Origin: Bacteroidota bacterium
Lineage (GTDB): Bacteria; Bacteroidota; Bacteroidia; B-17B0; Aurantibacillaceae
Reading direction: 5' to 3'
Length of the DNA: 64,000 bases
NCBI GenBank assembly: GCA_025362395.1
Contig: JANYGK010000021.1
Span: forward strand, 62,001-126,000
The notes below the pieces were generated by a model. That model was not told the origin of the DNA. It worked only from the letters and a program-made list of their open reading frames with translations, and did not search any database. Positions within the stretch are counted from its first letter, which is position 1, and each line of letters begins with the position of its first letter. Below are positions 44,980 through 54,126 of this stretch, in pieces. The position numbers were made by a program, and so were the translations under genes.

Positions 44980-45142
44980 ACTTATTTTCTCCGGTTAACC
45001 GGGACGAATTCCCACCTTCTTTTAGATGAAGAATAGGATTTATGAGGTAAGATCAATTAATCTTACAGCTTAGGTCTTAATCTTCCTTCTTAAGGGTTGG
45101 TAAAGCTTCATTGGGCGTATCCCTCTGCTTTTCTTAATAAGT
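44980..45142 (-). ncRNA. SAM-I (S-box) riboswitch upstream of metH
   Basis: Minus-strand sequence matches the S-box core: CTTATTAAGAAAAGCAGAGGG, then GCCCAATGAAG, CCAACCC and a late AAGGTGGGAATTCGTCCC. P1 forms from ACTTATT (45136-45142) and AATAAGT (44980-44986). High SAM is expected to favour the terminator and turn metH off. The match was made by eye, with a few departures from consensus in the P3 region. Confidence 0.88.
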
Positions 45143-45160
45143 GTGTTAAAGAACGAGGCA

Positions 45161-45168
45161 CAAAGATA
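45161..45168 (-). promoter_or_regulatory. -7 element of the metH riboswitch transcript
   Basis: TATCTTTG on the minus strand is a perfect TAnnTTTG box about 19 bp before the riboswitch P1 stem. No clear TTTG -33 element was found at the expected distance. Confidence 0.55.
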
Positions 45169-45231
45169 TAACATTTTACGTAATTTTATAAGATAAAGTA
45201 TCATCTGTATTATTAACATTTTAATCCCGTT

Positions 45232-45657
45232 ATGAAAAAATCAATAGTCCTTTTTTGTTTGTTTTGGTCTTGTTATGCTATTGCTCAAAAAGATAATTCA
45301 TCCTTTAAAACTATTACGGATAACATACAGGCTCAACAAAATTTTTGGAATGAAGGAGATATTAAAGGCTTTATGAACTATTATTGGAACAGTGACAGCC
45401 TTAAATTTATTGGTAGTAAAGGTATTACATACGGTTGGCAAAAAACATTAGATAATTATATAAAAAATTATCCCACAAAAGAAGAGATGGGAATACTGAC
45501 GTTTAAAATTATTGAATGCACGTCATTATCAGCCTCAAGTGCCTACGTAATCGGTAAATGGGATCTGCAAAAAGAAAAAGCTGTCGGCGGTTATTATACA
45601 TTACTCTGGAAAAAAATAGACGGTAAATGGGTAATTATAGCCGATCATACAAGTTAG
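45232..45657 (+). CDS. exported NTF2-like (DUF4440/SnoaL) protein
   Basis: 141 aa with signal peptide MKKSIVLFCLFWSCYAIAQ. The rest has the cone-shaped NTF2 fold pattern: an N-terminal helix (ITDNIQAQQNFWNEGDIKGFM), NSDSLKFIGSKGITYGWQKT, and C-terminal strands AYVIGKWDL, YYTLLWKKIDGKWVIIADHTS. Members include YybH-like and ketosteroid-isomerase-like proteins; no catalytic assignment is possible. It is divergent from the metH riboswitch transcript. Confidence 0.82.
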   Translation: MKKSIVLFCLFWSCYAIAQKDNSSFKTITDNIQAQQNFWNEGDIKGFMNYYWNSDSLKFIGSKGITYGWQKTLDNYIKNYPTKEEMGILTFKIIECTSLSASSAYVIGKWDLQKEKAVGGYYTLLWKKIDGKWVIIADHTS

Positions 45658-45715
45658 GGATACAAAAACGGAACACGTAAAGTTATATAGAGGAAACGCA
45701 TAACAAAATTTAAAA

Positions 45716-45931
45716 ATGAATTTGGAATTAGGTTTATATAAGCATTATAAGGGTAAGATTTATGAAGTTATCGGCGTTGCAAGGCACAGCGAAACTTTAG
45801 AAGAATTGGTTGTTTATAAGGCAACCTATCAACCGGAAGGAGAGAACCTCTGGATAAGGCCGGTAGCAATGTTCACAGAAACTATACTAATTGATGGAAT
45901 AAAGAAAAAACGCTTTGAGAAAATAGATTGA
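45716..45931 (+). CDS. DUF1653 domain protein
   Basis: 71 aa. GLYKHYKGKIYEVIGVARHSETLEELVVY followed by LWIRPVAMFTE is the DUF1653 pattern, a small SH3-like domain of unknown function often found near nudix or general metabolic genes. Standalone here, 58 bp after the NTF2-like gene on the same strand. Confidence 0.9.
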   Translation: MNLELGLYKHYKGKIYEVIGVARHSETLEELVVYKATYQPEGENLWIRPVAMFTETILIDGIKKKRFEKID

Positions 45932-45972
45932 GGGCGTGATAAATTCCTTAGCTTTTTAACCTCTCTGCCTAT

Positions 45973-46662
45973 TTAACTGCCCGGCACAAATTTATAACCA
46001 ATGCCGCGTATAGAATAAAAGTGGACCGGTTCTTTAGGATTTACTTCAAACCATTTTCTGAAATTTAAAATAAAATTATCAATGGTTCTCGAAGACGGGC
46101 TTTCCTCTTTTGTCCAGAGTTTATCTAAAATTTCATCTCTTGAAACTACATGGTTTAAATGGTCGATCAATAATTTTAACAACGCCATTTCCCGTTTAGA
46201 AATTGTTTCTATGGTTCCTGAAATGGTTTTAACTTCGAACGTAGAAAAATTTATTTCACATTTTCCAAAGTTAAATACATCGGTTGCCATAGGGCTTTTA
46301 TGTCTTTTTAAAACAATGTTTACTCTCAGTAAAAGTTCTTCCAGATCAAAAGGTTTTGTAATATAATCGTCAGCGCCAAGCTTTAAGCCTTCAATCTTAT
46401 CTTTTACATCATCTTTTGCCGTTAAAAAAATAACCGGTATACTAATTCTCTGTTCTTTTAATTCTTTATAGATCTCGGTTCCACTTAAAACGGGCAGCAT
46501 GATATCCAATAGAATCAGATCGGGAGAAAATGACCTGATATAAGAGATTGCGTTTAAACCCGTTGACAGTGTTTCCACATGATACCCTTCCAGTTCCAAA
46601 TTCAACTTTAACGTTTCCTGTAAAGCCGGTTCATCTTCAATTATCAGCACTTTAAATACCAT
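45973..46662 (-). CDS. OmpR/PhoB-family response regulator (orphan)
   Basis: 229 aa from ATG 46662. The frame is open to 46866, but that extension overlaps the divergent metalloprotease gene and does not resemble the family. Receiver domain with IIEDEP, phospho-acceptor Asp in DLILLDIMLPVLSG and YITKPFDLEELLLR; C-terminal winged helix (ISKREMALLKLLIDH, VSRDEILDKLW, TIDNFILNFRKWF, YSIRGIGYKFV). No histidine kinase gene lies beside it. Confidence 0.94.
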   Translation of the reverse strand: MVFKVLIIEDEPALQETLKLNLELEGYHVETLSTGLNAISYIRSFSPDLILLDIMLPVLSGTEIYKELKEQRISIPVIFLTAKDDVKDKIEGLKLGADDYITKPFDLEELLLRVNIVLKRHKSPMATDVFNFGKCEINFSTFEVKTISGTIETISKREMALLKLLIDHLNHVVSRDEILDKLWTKEESPSSRTIDNFILNFRKWFEVNPKEPVHFYSIRGIGYKFVPGS

Positions 46663-46813
46663 TCGCCCAAAATTATCTATTTTTTGCCTCAAAAAGCAAT
46701 CTTGGTATTGAATTTGTCTAAATAATAACGTAATTATGTATAATATCTCCCCTAATAAAATTGATACCGGGTATATCAAATCGTTTTTAATTAAATAATT
46801 TAATCTGTTTCGT

Positions 46814-48172
46814 ATGAAAAAAATTTTTACTTCAATAACATTTTCTTTGGCATGTTTGAGTATCACTGCTCAAAATCAGGTAGAAGTTACACCTAAAAGA
46901 AAGTGTGCTACTGTACAATCCAACGTCCCGCAGCAGGCTGCTTTTGAACAATGGATGCAAAGCGCTTTGCTAAAAGATAATCAATTTGCCAATTCAAGAA
47001 AAGTTTCCGTGGTTTATACTATTCCTGTTATTTTTCATATTATTCATTCAGGAACCGTTGTGCCCGCCAGGAACATTAGCCAGGCGCAGGTTAATTCACA
47101 GGTAACTATTTTAAATAATGATTACAGGCACCTTAGTACTGATTTCAGCACGTATGTTACTCAGTCTTCTTTTACAACTGCCGCTGCGGATATACAAGTT
47201 AATTTTTGTGCTGCAAATGTTGATCCTAACGGAAATGTTATGGTTGAACCCGGGATTGAACGCGTTAATGTTGCTACCAAGGGTTGGTCGGCATTACCTT
47301 ATGCAACACCTTATATCGAATCAACGGTTAAGCCCGGCACCATTTGGGATCCTACAAAATATTATAACGTATGGATTCTTGAATTTGGCGGCGCGGATGC
47401 ATCAACTTTAGGTTATGCGCAATTTCCGACCGTGCCTTCCGGTACAGCTCCTGTAACCGATATGGTAGGGCAGGGAGGTTCTGCAAGTACAGACGGTGTG
47501 GTGATAGGTTATAAATACATTGGTAATGTAGGTACTGTTTCCGCTCCTTATAATAAAGGAAGAACGTTGGTGCATGAAACGGGCCACTGGTTAGGCCTAT
47601 TACATATTTGGGGTGATGACGGAACATCATGCAGCGGTACGGATTATGTAACGGATACTCCAAACCAAGCCGGGGAAAACTATACCTGTCCTTCAACAGC
47701 GGGCGCAGTAGTAACAGACGCGTGCAGCGCATCAACACCCGGCGTTAATTACCAAAATTTTATGGATTACAGTGATGATAAATGTATGGTAATGTTTACA
47801 GCGGGTCAAAAAGCAAGGATGCAGGCAGTTATGGCTAATTGTACAAGAAGGCTTTCGTTAAACACATCTACTGTATGTTCCGGTAACGGAATAAATAATG
47901 TAGGTATTGCTGAACAGGGATTGGATGTTGAAATAAATGTATATCCTAATCCTGCTAAAGGAGAACTAAATGTAAAAATTGATTTATTAAATGCACAGGA
48001 TTTTACCATTTCAGTGATCAATCCGTTAGGCCAAACCGTTAAAGAGATCAAGCAGAATCAATCAAACGGAGGTACCGTTAAAATTGACCTGTCAGATAAG
48101 ACTTCCGGGATTTATTTTGTGACTATAAAATGTAAATCAGGTTCATTTTCGAAAAAAATCATTTTACAATAA
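46814..48172 (+). CDS. M43-family zinc metalloprotease with T9SS signal (cytophagalysin-like)
   Basis: 452 aa. Signal peptide (KKIFTSITFSLACLSITA); propeptide-like region; catalytic domain with VHETGHWLGLLHIWGD (HExxHxxGxxH) near 256-266, TDTPNQAG and the Met-turn NFMDYSDDKCMVMFT; then the type A T9SS tail VYPNPAKGELNVKID ... GIYFVTIKCKSGS. Pappalysin/cytophagalysin relatives digest collagen, gelatin or other extracellular proteins. A terminator follows. It is divergent from the OmpR-type regulator, which might control it. Confidence 0.94.
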   Translation: MKKIFTSITFSLACLSITAQNQVEVTPKRKCATVQSNVPQQAAFEQWMQSALLKDNQFANSRKVSVVYTIPVIFHIIHSGTVVPARNISQAQVNSQVTILNNDYRHLSTDFSTYVTQSSFTTAAADIQVNFCAANVDPNGNVMVEPGIERVNVATKGWSALPYATPYIESTVKPGTIWDPTKYYNVWILEFGGADASTLGYAQFPTVPSGTAPVTDMVGQGGSASTDGVVIGYKYIGNVGTVSAPYNKGRTLVHETGHWLGLLHIWGDDGTSCSGTDYVTDTPNQAGENYTCPSTAGAVVTDACSASTPGVNYQNFMDYSDDKCMVMFTAGQKARMQAVMANCTRRLSLNTSTVCSGNGINNVGIAEQGLDVEINVYPNPAKGELNVKIDLLNAQDFTISVINPLGQTVKEIKQNQSNGGTVKIDLSDKTSGIYFVTIKCKSGSFSKKIILQ

Positions 48173-48189
48173 CTATTTTTTCTATTCTT

Positions 48190-48222
48190 AAAAGCCTTTA
48201 CTAATTTAGTAGGGGCTTTTTT
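48190..48222 (+). terminator. terminator of the M43 protease gene
   Basis: AAAAGCCTTTACTA pairs with TAGTAGGGGCTTTT (two U-G pairs) and is followed by further T residues, 17 bp after the stop. Confidence 0.75.
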
Positions 48223-48272
48223 GATGGCCTGAATCCTGAATAACCCGTATTATTTTCTTAAAAGTATAAACT

Positions 48273-49292
48273 ATGAAAAACACGACCCTTCTTATCAGCC
48301 TGCTGATCACAACCTATTCTTTCGCGCAGAAAACAGTAGATGTTAAATTAAATTTAAGGGATGGCAGTACTATTTCAGGCACTACCATAATGAATGACGT
48401 GATTTTAAAAACAAATTACGGCCAGTTATCGGTGCCTATACAAAATGTGAGCACTATTTTAGTAGGTATCGGTAAAGAAAAAACTATTACCGATAAAGCC
48501 TTGCAATGCTTAAAAATAGTGAACGCCAACGGAAGCGACGAAACTAAAAAAGGCGCTTATGATGACCTTGTAAGTTTGGGCGTGAAGGCTATTTCAGCTA
48601 TAAATGATTTTCAGGCAGATCCTAAAACGAACACGGATGCTGAAATTACCGGTGATTATACGATTGACAATGCATTAGCGGATCTGAAAGGTAAATTCAA
48701 TATTGAAGATGTATCTAAAATCAATGATGTGATTACTATTGATAATGAGTACACCATGGGCGGAGCATATGAGTTTACGAAGCTTGATGTTAAAACAGAA
48801 TACGGAAATTTATCAATCCCTAAAGAAAAAATCAAGATCATTGAAATATCTTACTCAGAACCCGGGAACGGAAATGAAACGATTTTAAAATTATCAGCCA
48901 ATAAACACATTAGTGGAAACACGCAAGGCGGCTGGTTAAAAACAGGTATTGTATTAAAGCAAGGACAAAAATTTATGATCACCGCTACAGGCGAAGTAAC
49001 ATTGGCAAGCTTAAGCAATCAAAAATATAAGCCGGACGGAGCGTATGTTTCAACCACGGGGACTGTTTATCCTCCTACTACTGCCAATGATGAATACACC
49101 AGCGGTGTTACATATCCTATTTACGGCAATGTTGTATACAAAATCGGTGACGCAAGTTATGATGTTTTAAAAGCCGGCGCTAAGTTTACGGGAACTGCAA
49201 AAACACCGGGTATGTTATTAATCTCTATTTATGAAACCGTTTACAATGCCGGTAATACAGGTTCTTACAGTGTTAAGATTAGTTTGAAGTAA
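48273..49292 (+). CDS. exported protein with LecA-like C-terminal domain
   Basis: 339 aa with signal peptide MKNTTLLISLLITTYSFAQ. Two similar SH3-like segments (VDVKLNLRDGSTISGTTIM...YGQLSVPIQNVSTI and FTKLDVKTEYGNLSIPKEKI) bracket a helical region (80-130). The last 125 residues (GWLKTGIVLKQGQKFMITAT, YGNVVYKIGDASYDVL, GMLLISIYETVYNAGNTG) resemble the PA-IL/LecA galactose-binding sandwich. A role in carbohydrate binding is plausible but unproven. Confidence 0.7.
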   Translation: MKNTTLLISLLITTYSFAQKTVDVKLNLRDGSTISGTTIMNDVILKTNYGQLSVPIQNVSTILVGIGKEKTITDKALQCLKIVNANGSDETKKGAYDDLVSLGVKAISAINDFQADPKTNTDAEITGDYTIDNALADLKGKFNIEDVSKINDVITIDNEYTMGGAYEFTKLDVKTEYGNLSIPKEKIKIIEISYSEPGNGNETILKLSANKHISGNTQGGWLKTGIVLKQGQKFMITATGEVTLASLSNQKYKPDGAYVSTTGTVYPPTTANDEYTSGVTYPIYGNVVYKIGDASYDVLKAGAKFTGTAKTPGMLLISIYETVYNAGNTGSYSVKISLK

Positions 49293-49293
49293 A

Positions 49294-50010
49294 TTATTTT
49301 AATTGTCTTAAATATAATTGAATCGTGTTTTCTAAACCGTAGTACAATGCATCACTGATTAAGGCGTGCCCTATTGAAACTTCCAATAAATTTGAAGTAT
49401 TATTTTTAAAGTAAGCTAAATTTTCGAGGTTCAAGTCATGGCCTGCGTTAACGCCTAACCCGAGTTTATTAGCTAATAGTGATGATTCGGTAAATGGCTT
49501 CATCACGTTTTCTTTTTGAGTAGTATAAAGCCTTGCATATTCTTCCGTATACAATTCTATACGGTCAGCGCCTGTTGCTTTAGCGCCTTCCACCATTTTA
49601 AGGTCCGCGTTAACAAAAATCGAAGTTCGGATCCCTGCTTGCTTAAATTTCGCAATCATATCTGTTAAGTAATCTTTATTGGATATGGTATCCCAGCCGT
49701 GGTCTGAGGTTAGCTGATCACCGCCATCGGGAACCAATGTTACCTGTTCAGGCTTTACTTCCATAACAAGGTCAACAAATTTTTGGATCTTAGGATTGCC
49801 TTCAATATTAAATTCGGTCTTTAATAAAGGTTTTAAATCGTATACATCTTGGTAACGGATGTGTCTTTCATCAGGACGAGGATGCACTGTAATGCCTTGC
49901 GCACCAAAGCGTTCAGCATCCTGCGCTACTTGTAATAAATTGGGAGTATTACCGCCTCTTGAATTTCGGATGGTGGCAATTTTATTAATGTTAACGGAAA
50001 GCTTTGTCAT
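49294..50010 (-). CDS. pdxJ: pyridoxine 5'-phosphate synthase
   Basis: 238 aa, standard length. It begins [18 protein letters not shown] and has the His-rich [14 protein letters not shown] motif, [37 protein letters not shown], and [13 protein letters not shown]. It condenses 3-amino-2-oxopropyl phosphate with deoxyxylulose 5-phosphate to make PNP in vitamin B6 synthesis. It converges with the LecA-like gene (1 bp between stops) and is followed upstream by the DCC-family gene on the same strand. Confidence 0.97.
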   Translation of the reverse strand: MTKLSVNINKIATIRNSRGGNTPNLLQVAQDAERFGAQGITVHPRPDERHIRYQDVYDLKPLLKTEFNIEGNPKIQKFVDLVMEVKPEQVTLVPDGGDQLTSDHGWDTISNKDYLTDMIAKFKQAGIRTSIFVNADLKMVEGAKATGADRIELYTEEYARLYTTQKENVMKPFTESSLLANKLGLGVNAGHDLNLENLAYFKNNTSNLLEVSIGHALISDALYYGLENTIQLYLRQLK

Positions 50011-50036
50011 AGCCTGTAAAGTTATGATTTAATAGA

Positions 50037-50447
50037 TTATAAAAAACGTTTTGCCATTTCTTTATCCGGGATCATACAGCTTTCAGATTTGCCAAACCAT
50101 TTGTAGCGGTGCCTTGCAATGTAATCATACACCACATTTCGTAAAAATGCCGGTATAATAGTGAAGCCGAAAAGCGCGGGATACAGATGCTTTAAATATT
50201 TTGTGATTCTTAAGGCCGCAGAAGATTTAACGTATGCTTTATTATTTTCAATCAATACAAGGCTGTCTGTTTTTGAAGGATCAATATGATATTGCTTTAA
50301 AAGCTCGACACCTGTTGGTGACTGTAAGGAGGCGAAATATAATTGATTATTTTTTTCATGCTCAAAAATAAACTGAACGGTGGAGCTGCAAAAATTACAG
50401 TAACCGTCGAATAGTAAAATGGATTTATTTTTTAAGGCTTCGTTCAT
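50037..50447 (-). CDS. thiol-disulfide oxidoreductase DCC family protein
   Basis: 136 aa. DGYCNFCSSTVQFI at 14-27 is the DxxCxxC hallmark of the DCC family (PF04134), with later DSLVLIENNKAYVKSSAALRI and a C-terminal RYKWFGK. Redox partners are unknown. The start codon shares one base with the stop of the YncE-like gene upstream (TGATG), so the two are coupled. Confidence 0.92.
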   Translation of the reverse strand: MNEALKNKSILLFDGYCNFCSSTVQFIFEHEKNNQLYFASLQSPTGVELLKQYHIDPSKTDSLVLIENNKAYVKSSAALRITKYLKHLYPALFGFTIIPAFLRNVVYDYIARHRYKWFGKSESCMIPDKEMAKRFL

Positions 50448-51916
50448 CAGGGCTTAACAGCTAAGGAATAAGGATCGGCGGCTACTTCTGTTTTTTTACT
50501 TAATAATTGCATCGTGTTAATGTTGAAATAATTTAAAAAACCGTTTCTTCCGCAAACACCCGTGTGGTGAGGAAGAGGGCCCGCCGTTAATACATTTCTG
50601 CTGGCAACTATTAAAGTTTGGTTTACTTCATCAATACCAATACCATGCGGCTGGTAACCTACTTTGTAATTAGATACGGCATAAGAACTCATATCAATAA
50701 CGGAAACAGAGCCCAGGGTTACAGGACTTGGATTAGGATCTTCCGAACAGGAAACGTATATTTTATTACGCGCGGCACTCACTGTCATTTCTACAGGATA
50801 CACGCCCGTTGATACGGCAAATAAGAATACATCGCCCGCTGTCTGCATAACTCTTACCTGGTTTGAGTATTGACAGGAAACAAAATATTTACTTCCATCA
50901 GGAGAAAAAACGATCTCATGCGGATCAAATACATTTATTGAACTATTCAGTGAAGTGCCGGCAACGTCCAACACAATTGTATTAACAGAATTAAACCCGG
51001 TGTCAATTTTATAAATATAATTGCCCGATTGTTTTGTAATATATAAGGTATCATTTGTTGGGTTTAAGGCTGTACCGTGAGCATCGCTAAAGCCGCCGAA
51101 ATTATGCATAAGCCGCATATTTTTTATATCAACCGTTGCAATGCGACTGTTAGCCTGCCAAGATGTGCAATACGCTCTTTTATCATCATTACTTAGTACG
51201 ATTGTATTCCAGTTATTATAAGCCTGGTTACCCGGAGCCTTTCCCAAATCAATTTCACCCACTAATGTATTATCGGAGGTTGTGTATTTTTGAAGAATAT
51301 TACTGTTTACAAAAATAACATACCAGTATTGTCCGTCGTGCGATACTTTTATCATGTGCGGACTTTCGGTTACTCCCGGATTATTGCCTACGGTAATGTA
51401 ACGCATAGGCAACTGTGTTTTTGTGTCGAACACGGTTACTACATCGCATCCCTGATTTGACACATAATATTTTTGACGGTTTGGATTATCAGTCCACATG
51501 ACGTTTCCTTTAATATCGGGAGCGCCGTTATCGATCCAGTTTTTAATGGTCTTAACTTCTTCCTTACTTAAAGGGTCGGCATTAAGTGGCATGACCGGTA
51601 AATTTTTCGGGCCATATTCATTATAAGTATTAATAAAATAACACAAGGAAGAAAAATCGCTTCTAAAAGGAATAACAGGAGCACCGTTATTAGAGCCTTT
51701 AAACATAGAGGCATAAGAGCTAAGGTCGAGGTTTGCTGAAGCACCGGAGCTCGCTGTATTATGACAACCGGATACAGCACATTTGTAAGCAATTATTTTT
51801 CCTATTTCAGTCGGATAACCTGAAAAATCAGGTGGGGCAGAATGTCTTGAGCAGGCACCTATTATTAAGACAATACTGATTGCCGGGAACAGGTATCTTT
51901 TTAACATAAAGCTCAT
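50447..51916 (-). CDS. YncE-like beta-propeller lipoprotein with cytochrome-like N-terminal motif
   Basis: 489 aa. A lipoprotein signal (LFPAISIVLIIGACSRHS) ends at a lipobox Cys; M4 (51907) could be the start instead. Residues 30-130 hold the motif YKCAVSGCHNTA, a C-x4-CH variant of a haem c site, and PVMPLNADPLSKEEVKTIKNWIDNGA, as in PSCyt1-type cytochrome domains where Met is a second ligand. Residues 150-480 are a seven-bladed YncE-like propeller (VTVFDTKTQLPMRYITVG, DPHEIVFSPDGSKYFVSC). It likely sits on the outer membrane or in the periplasm. Function unknown. Confidence 0.82.
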   Translation of the reverse strand: MSFMLKRYLFPAISIVLIIGACSRHSAPPDFSGYPTEIGKIIAYKCAVSGCHNTASSGASANLDLSSYASMFKGSNNGAPVIPFRSDFSSLCYFINTYNEYGPKNLPVMPLNADPLSKEEVKTIKNWIDNGAPDIKGNVMWTDNPNRQKYYVSNQGCDVVTVFDTKTQLPMRYITVGNNPGVTESPHMIKVSHDGQYWYVIFVNSNILQKYTTSDNTLVGEIDLGKAPGNQAYNNWNTIVLSNDDKRAYCTSWQANSRIATVDIKNMRLMHNFGGFSDAHGTALNPTNDTLYITKQSGNYIYKIDTGFNSVNTIVLDVAGTSLNSSINVFDPHEIVFSPDGSKYFVSCQYSNQVRVMQTAGDVFLFAVSTGVYPVEMTVSAARNKIYVSCSEDPNPSPVTLGSVSVIDMSSYAVSNYKVGYQPHGIGIDEVNQTLIVASRNVLTAGPLPHHTGVCGRNGFLNYFNINTMQLLSKKTEVAADPYSLAVKP

Positions 51917-51978
51917 ACAGATTAAAGATACAAAAGCCTGCTTGGAATTAAAAACTAAATAATGGTAAAATTAGATGA

Positions 51979-52521
51979 CTATGATTTGCAGGAAGCCAAC
52001 AGCATCTGCATGTATTGCAAGCCTTTTTTAGTTGCAAAGGCAATGTTAGTATCAGGTATTGTTTCAGGGTGAGAAAAGAATGTTAAAGCTTTGGTAACAC
52101 TTTCCTCTTTTAATAAATGAAGCATGGGGTATACGGAACGGTTGGTATAATTTGCGGGATCATCATTATCGGAACCTTGAAAACAATAGTCCGGGTGAAA
52201 GCTTGCAATTTGGTAAATGCCGTCATAGCCTTCTTTTGCCAGTAATTTTTCAGCCTTTTTAACGAGCAATAAATACGTTTTAAAATCTACAAAGCTTTCC
52301 GGGAAAATAAGGAAGGCAGTTTCAGTCAATTCATTTTTATCCAGTAATTCTAATTCATCTTTTAACTGCTGAAGGCTTTCATCAATAGTAGTGGCTTTAC
52401 TTACCGTGTAATGAATAGTTTTGTTTGAATATACTCTTGCCGCAAATGGACAAAAGTTGCAATCGATGACTACATTCTTGATCCACTTTTGAGTTTGCTC
52501 TATAACAGTTTCGTAAGTCAA
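51979..52521 (-). CDS. DUF1415 family protein
   Basis: 180 aa. WIKNVVIDCNFCPFAARVY with two Cys, and YQIASFHPDYCFQGSDNDDPANYTNRSVYPMLHLL are the DUF1415 hallmarks. Function unknown. The start is TTG at 52521, because a stop codon lies two codons earlier and no ATG precedes the conserved region. It follows the TPR gene on the same strand by 10 bp. Confidence 0.9.
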   Translation of the reverse strand: MTYETVIEQTQKWIKNVVIDCNFCPFAARVYSNKTIHYTVSKATTIDESLQQLKDELELLDKNELTETAFLIFPESFVDFKTYLLLVKKAEKLLAKEGYDGIYQIASFHPDYCFQGSDNDDPANYTNRSVYPMLHLLKEESVTKALTFFSHPETIPDTNIAFATKKGLQYMQMLLASCKS

Positions 52522-52531
52522 TTTTTAAAAT

Positions 52532-54070
52532 TTAAAAAATGTCGTAGTATTTTTCCATCAATTCTACCCTGATCCATTTACTGTTATGCAATCTTTTTCC
52601 GGATTTAAAAGCTTCAAAAGCATTTACGGGATCATTGTTGCATAAAGATACGATACCGTATAAAATATAAAGCTCCCACTTTTTAGGGTTGATCTTGTAA
52701 GCCTCATCAATGCTGCTTAACGCATCTTTATAATTAGTATTTAAGTAATAGGTTAAAGCAAGGCCGAGGTAAATATCCGCGTTTTTAGTGTCGAGTTCTA
52801 TGGCTTGCGTAAAGTATTTTTCGGCATCTGTAAATTTTTTACGGTCAATGCTAATTTTCCCGGCCATAATATAATCTGTTGCGGCGGGCTCAATAGCGGG
52901 TTTTACTTTTATTTTTTCAAGAATCGTTTTTTCGTAGTGTACAGTATCCTTTAATATAAAATAAGCCGTAATTAAATTATCATAGTCTTCAGAAGTATTA
53001 TCCCCAACGGTACATTCTTTAACAGGCTTAAGTTTTATCGCTTTCTTTAAATAAGAAATCGCTTCTGTAGGTTTATTAAGCAGCAAATTAATATTGCCGA
53101 GTATTTTGTTAGGTAAAAATTTATTTTGTATGTCTTTATTATGAAGGCTTTTTGTGAAAAATACTTCCGCAGTTTTAAGGTTTGCTTCATCTTTAGGAGA
53201 AATAATAAATTTTACATTCTTATAATCAAAAGTAGTGTCGTTAATGGTTTTGTAAGTGATCAAAGTTGAATAACATACCTGATAAGTAACCCTGTAGAGG
53301 TATTCGCGCTTAAAATCATTTTTATCTCTCTCGTAATAATCACTCAATAATTTTAGATTGATCATAGCTTCCGGCTCCAACTTTTCCGGTTCTACAGTCT
53401 TCATCTCATTTAATTTACCTAACCGGTTGTAAAATTTATAAATATAATATGCCGGTAATGCTTCGTAAACAGTATAATTATCCGGATTTTTTTCAATTTG
53501 CTTAATGATAAAAGCATAAGCCGAATCAAACTTACCATTCATAATATGCATGAATGGCAGTAACAGCATAGCTTCCCTGTTACCCGGATCTTTTGTAAGC
53601 GCCAGTTTATATTTTGCCATAGCACTGTCAACCTGTAAAGCGCTCATGTAAATTCCGCCCAAAGTTACAATGGCAAAAGCACTGTCAGGGTGTTGTTTGA
53701 GTACATTACTTATTACGGCAAAAGATTTGGCGCGGTATTCAATAGCTTCATCAGGCATGTTTAAACGACTGTACATGCCCATTATCTGTGTATACAAGCC
53801 TGCATCGTTAGGTGTTTTCTCAATTTTCTTTTTAAGTAAGTCAATGTTTTCTAAGGTGGCGGGTTTATCTCCCGTTTTCTTTTTACCGGGTGCAAAATCG
53901 CGGCTGTTATAGGATAGCTGCATGTGGGCATTGAACCCGAAACACTCAGCGGCTTCTTTTTTCAAGAAAGCAAAATCAGCGGACGTTAAAGGCCTTCTGA
54001 AATTACCTTGTTGCGCAAAGGTATGCGACATCTTAGTAAGAAGCAGTAAACATAAAATGTACTTATACAT
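52532..54070 (-). CDS. exported tetratricopeptide-repeat protein
   Basis: 512 aa with signal peptide (YKYILCLLLLTKMSHTFAQQ). Ten or so TPR-like units can be traced, such as AGLYTQIMGMYSRLNMPDEAIEYRAKSF, GGIYMSALQVDSAMAKYKLALTKDPGN, and the clearer C-terminal ones (AEKYFTQAIELDTKNADIYLGLALTYYL, ALSSIDEAYKINPKKWELYILYGI). These form protein-binding scaffolds. No partner domain is seen. Followed by the DUF1415 gene. Confidence 0.88.
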   Translation of the reverse strand: MYKYILCLLLLTKMSHTFAQQGNFRRPLTSADFAFLKKEAAECFGFNAHMQLSYNSRDFAPGKKKTGDKPATLENIDLLKKKIEKTPNDAGLYTQIMGMYSRLNMPDEAIEYRAKSFAVISNVLKQHPDSAFAIVTLGGIYMSALQVDSAMAKYKLALTKDPGNREAMLLLPFMHIMNGKFDSAYAFIIKQIEKNPDNYTVYEALPAYYIYKFYNRLGKLNEMKTVEPEKLEPEAMINLKLLSDYYERDKNDFKREYLYRVTYQVCYSTLITYKTINDTTFDYKNVKFIISPKDEANLKTAEVFFTKSLHNKDIQNKFLPNKILGNINLLLNKPTEAISYLKKAIKLKPVKECTVGDNTSEDYDNLITAYFILKDTVHYEKTILEKIKVKPAIEPAATDYIMAGKISIDRKKFTDAEKYFTQAIELDTKNADIYLGLALTYYLNTNYKDALSSIDEAYKINPKKWELYILYGIVSLCNNDPVNAFEAFKSGKRLHNSKWIRVELMEKYYDIF

Positions 54071-54126
54071 GTTATAAAGTAAAGAATTTTTTATGTAAAA
54101 ACCGGGTTCTTTACTATTAAAAATGA

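Noticed and set aside
46663-46866. Longer N terminus of the OmpR-type regulator
   Set aside because: The 68 extra codons overlap the divergent metalloprotease gene, and receiver domains of this family start at MVFKVLIIEDE.
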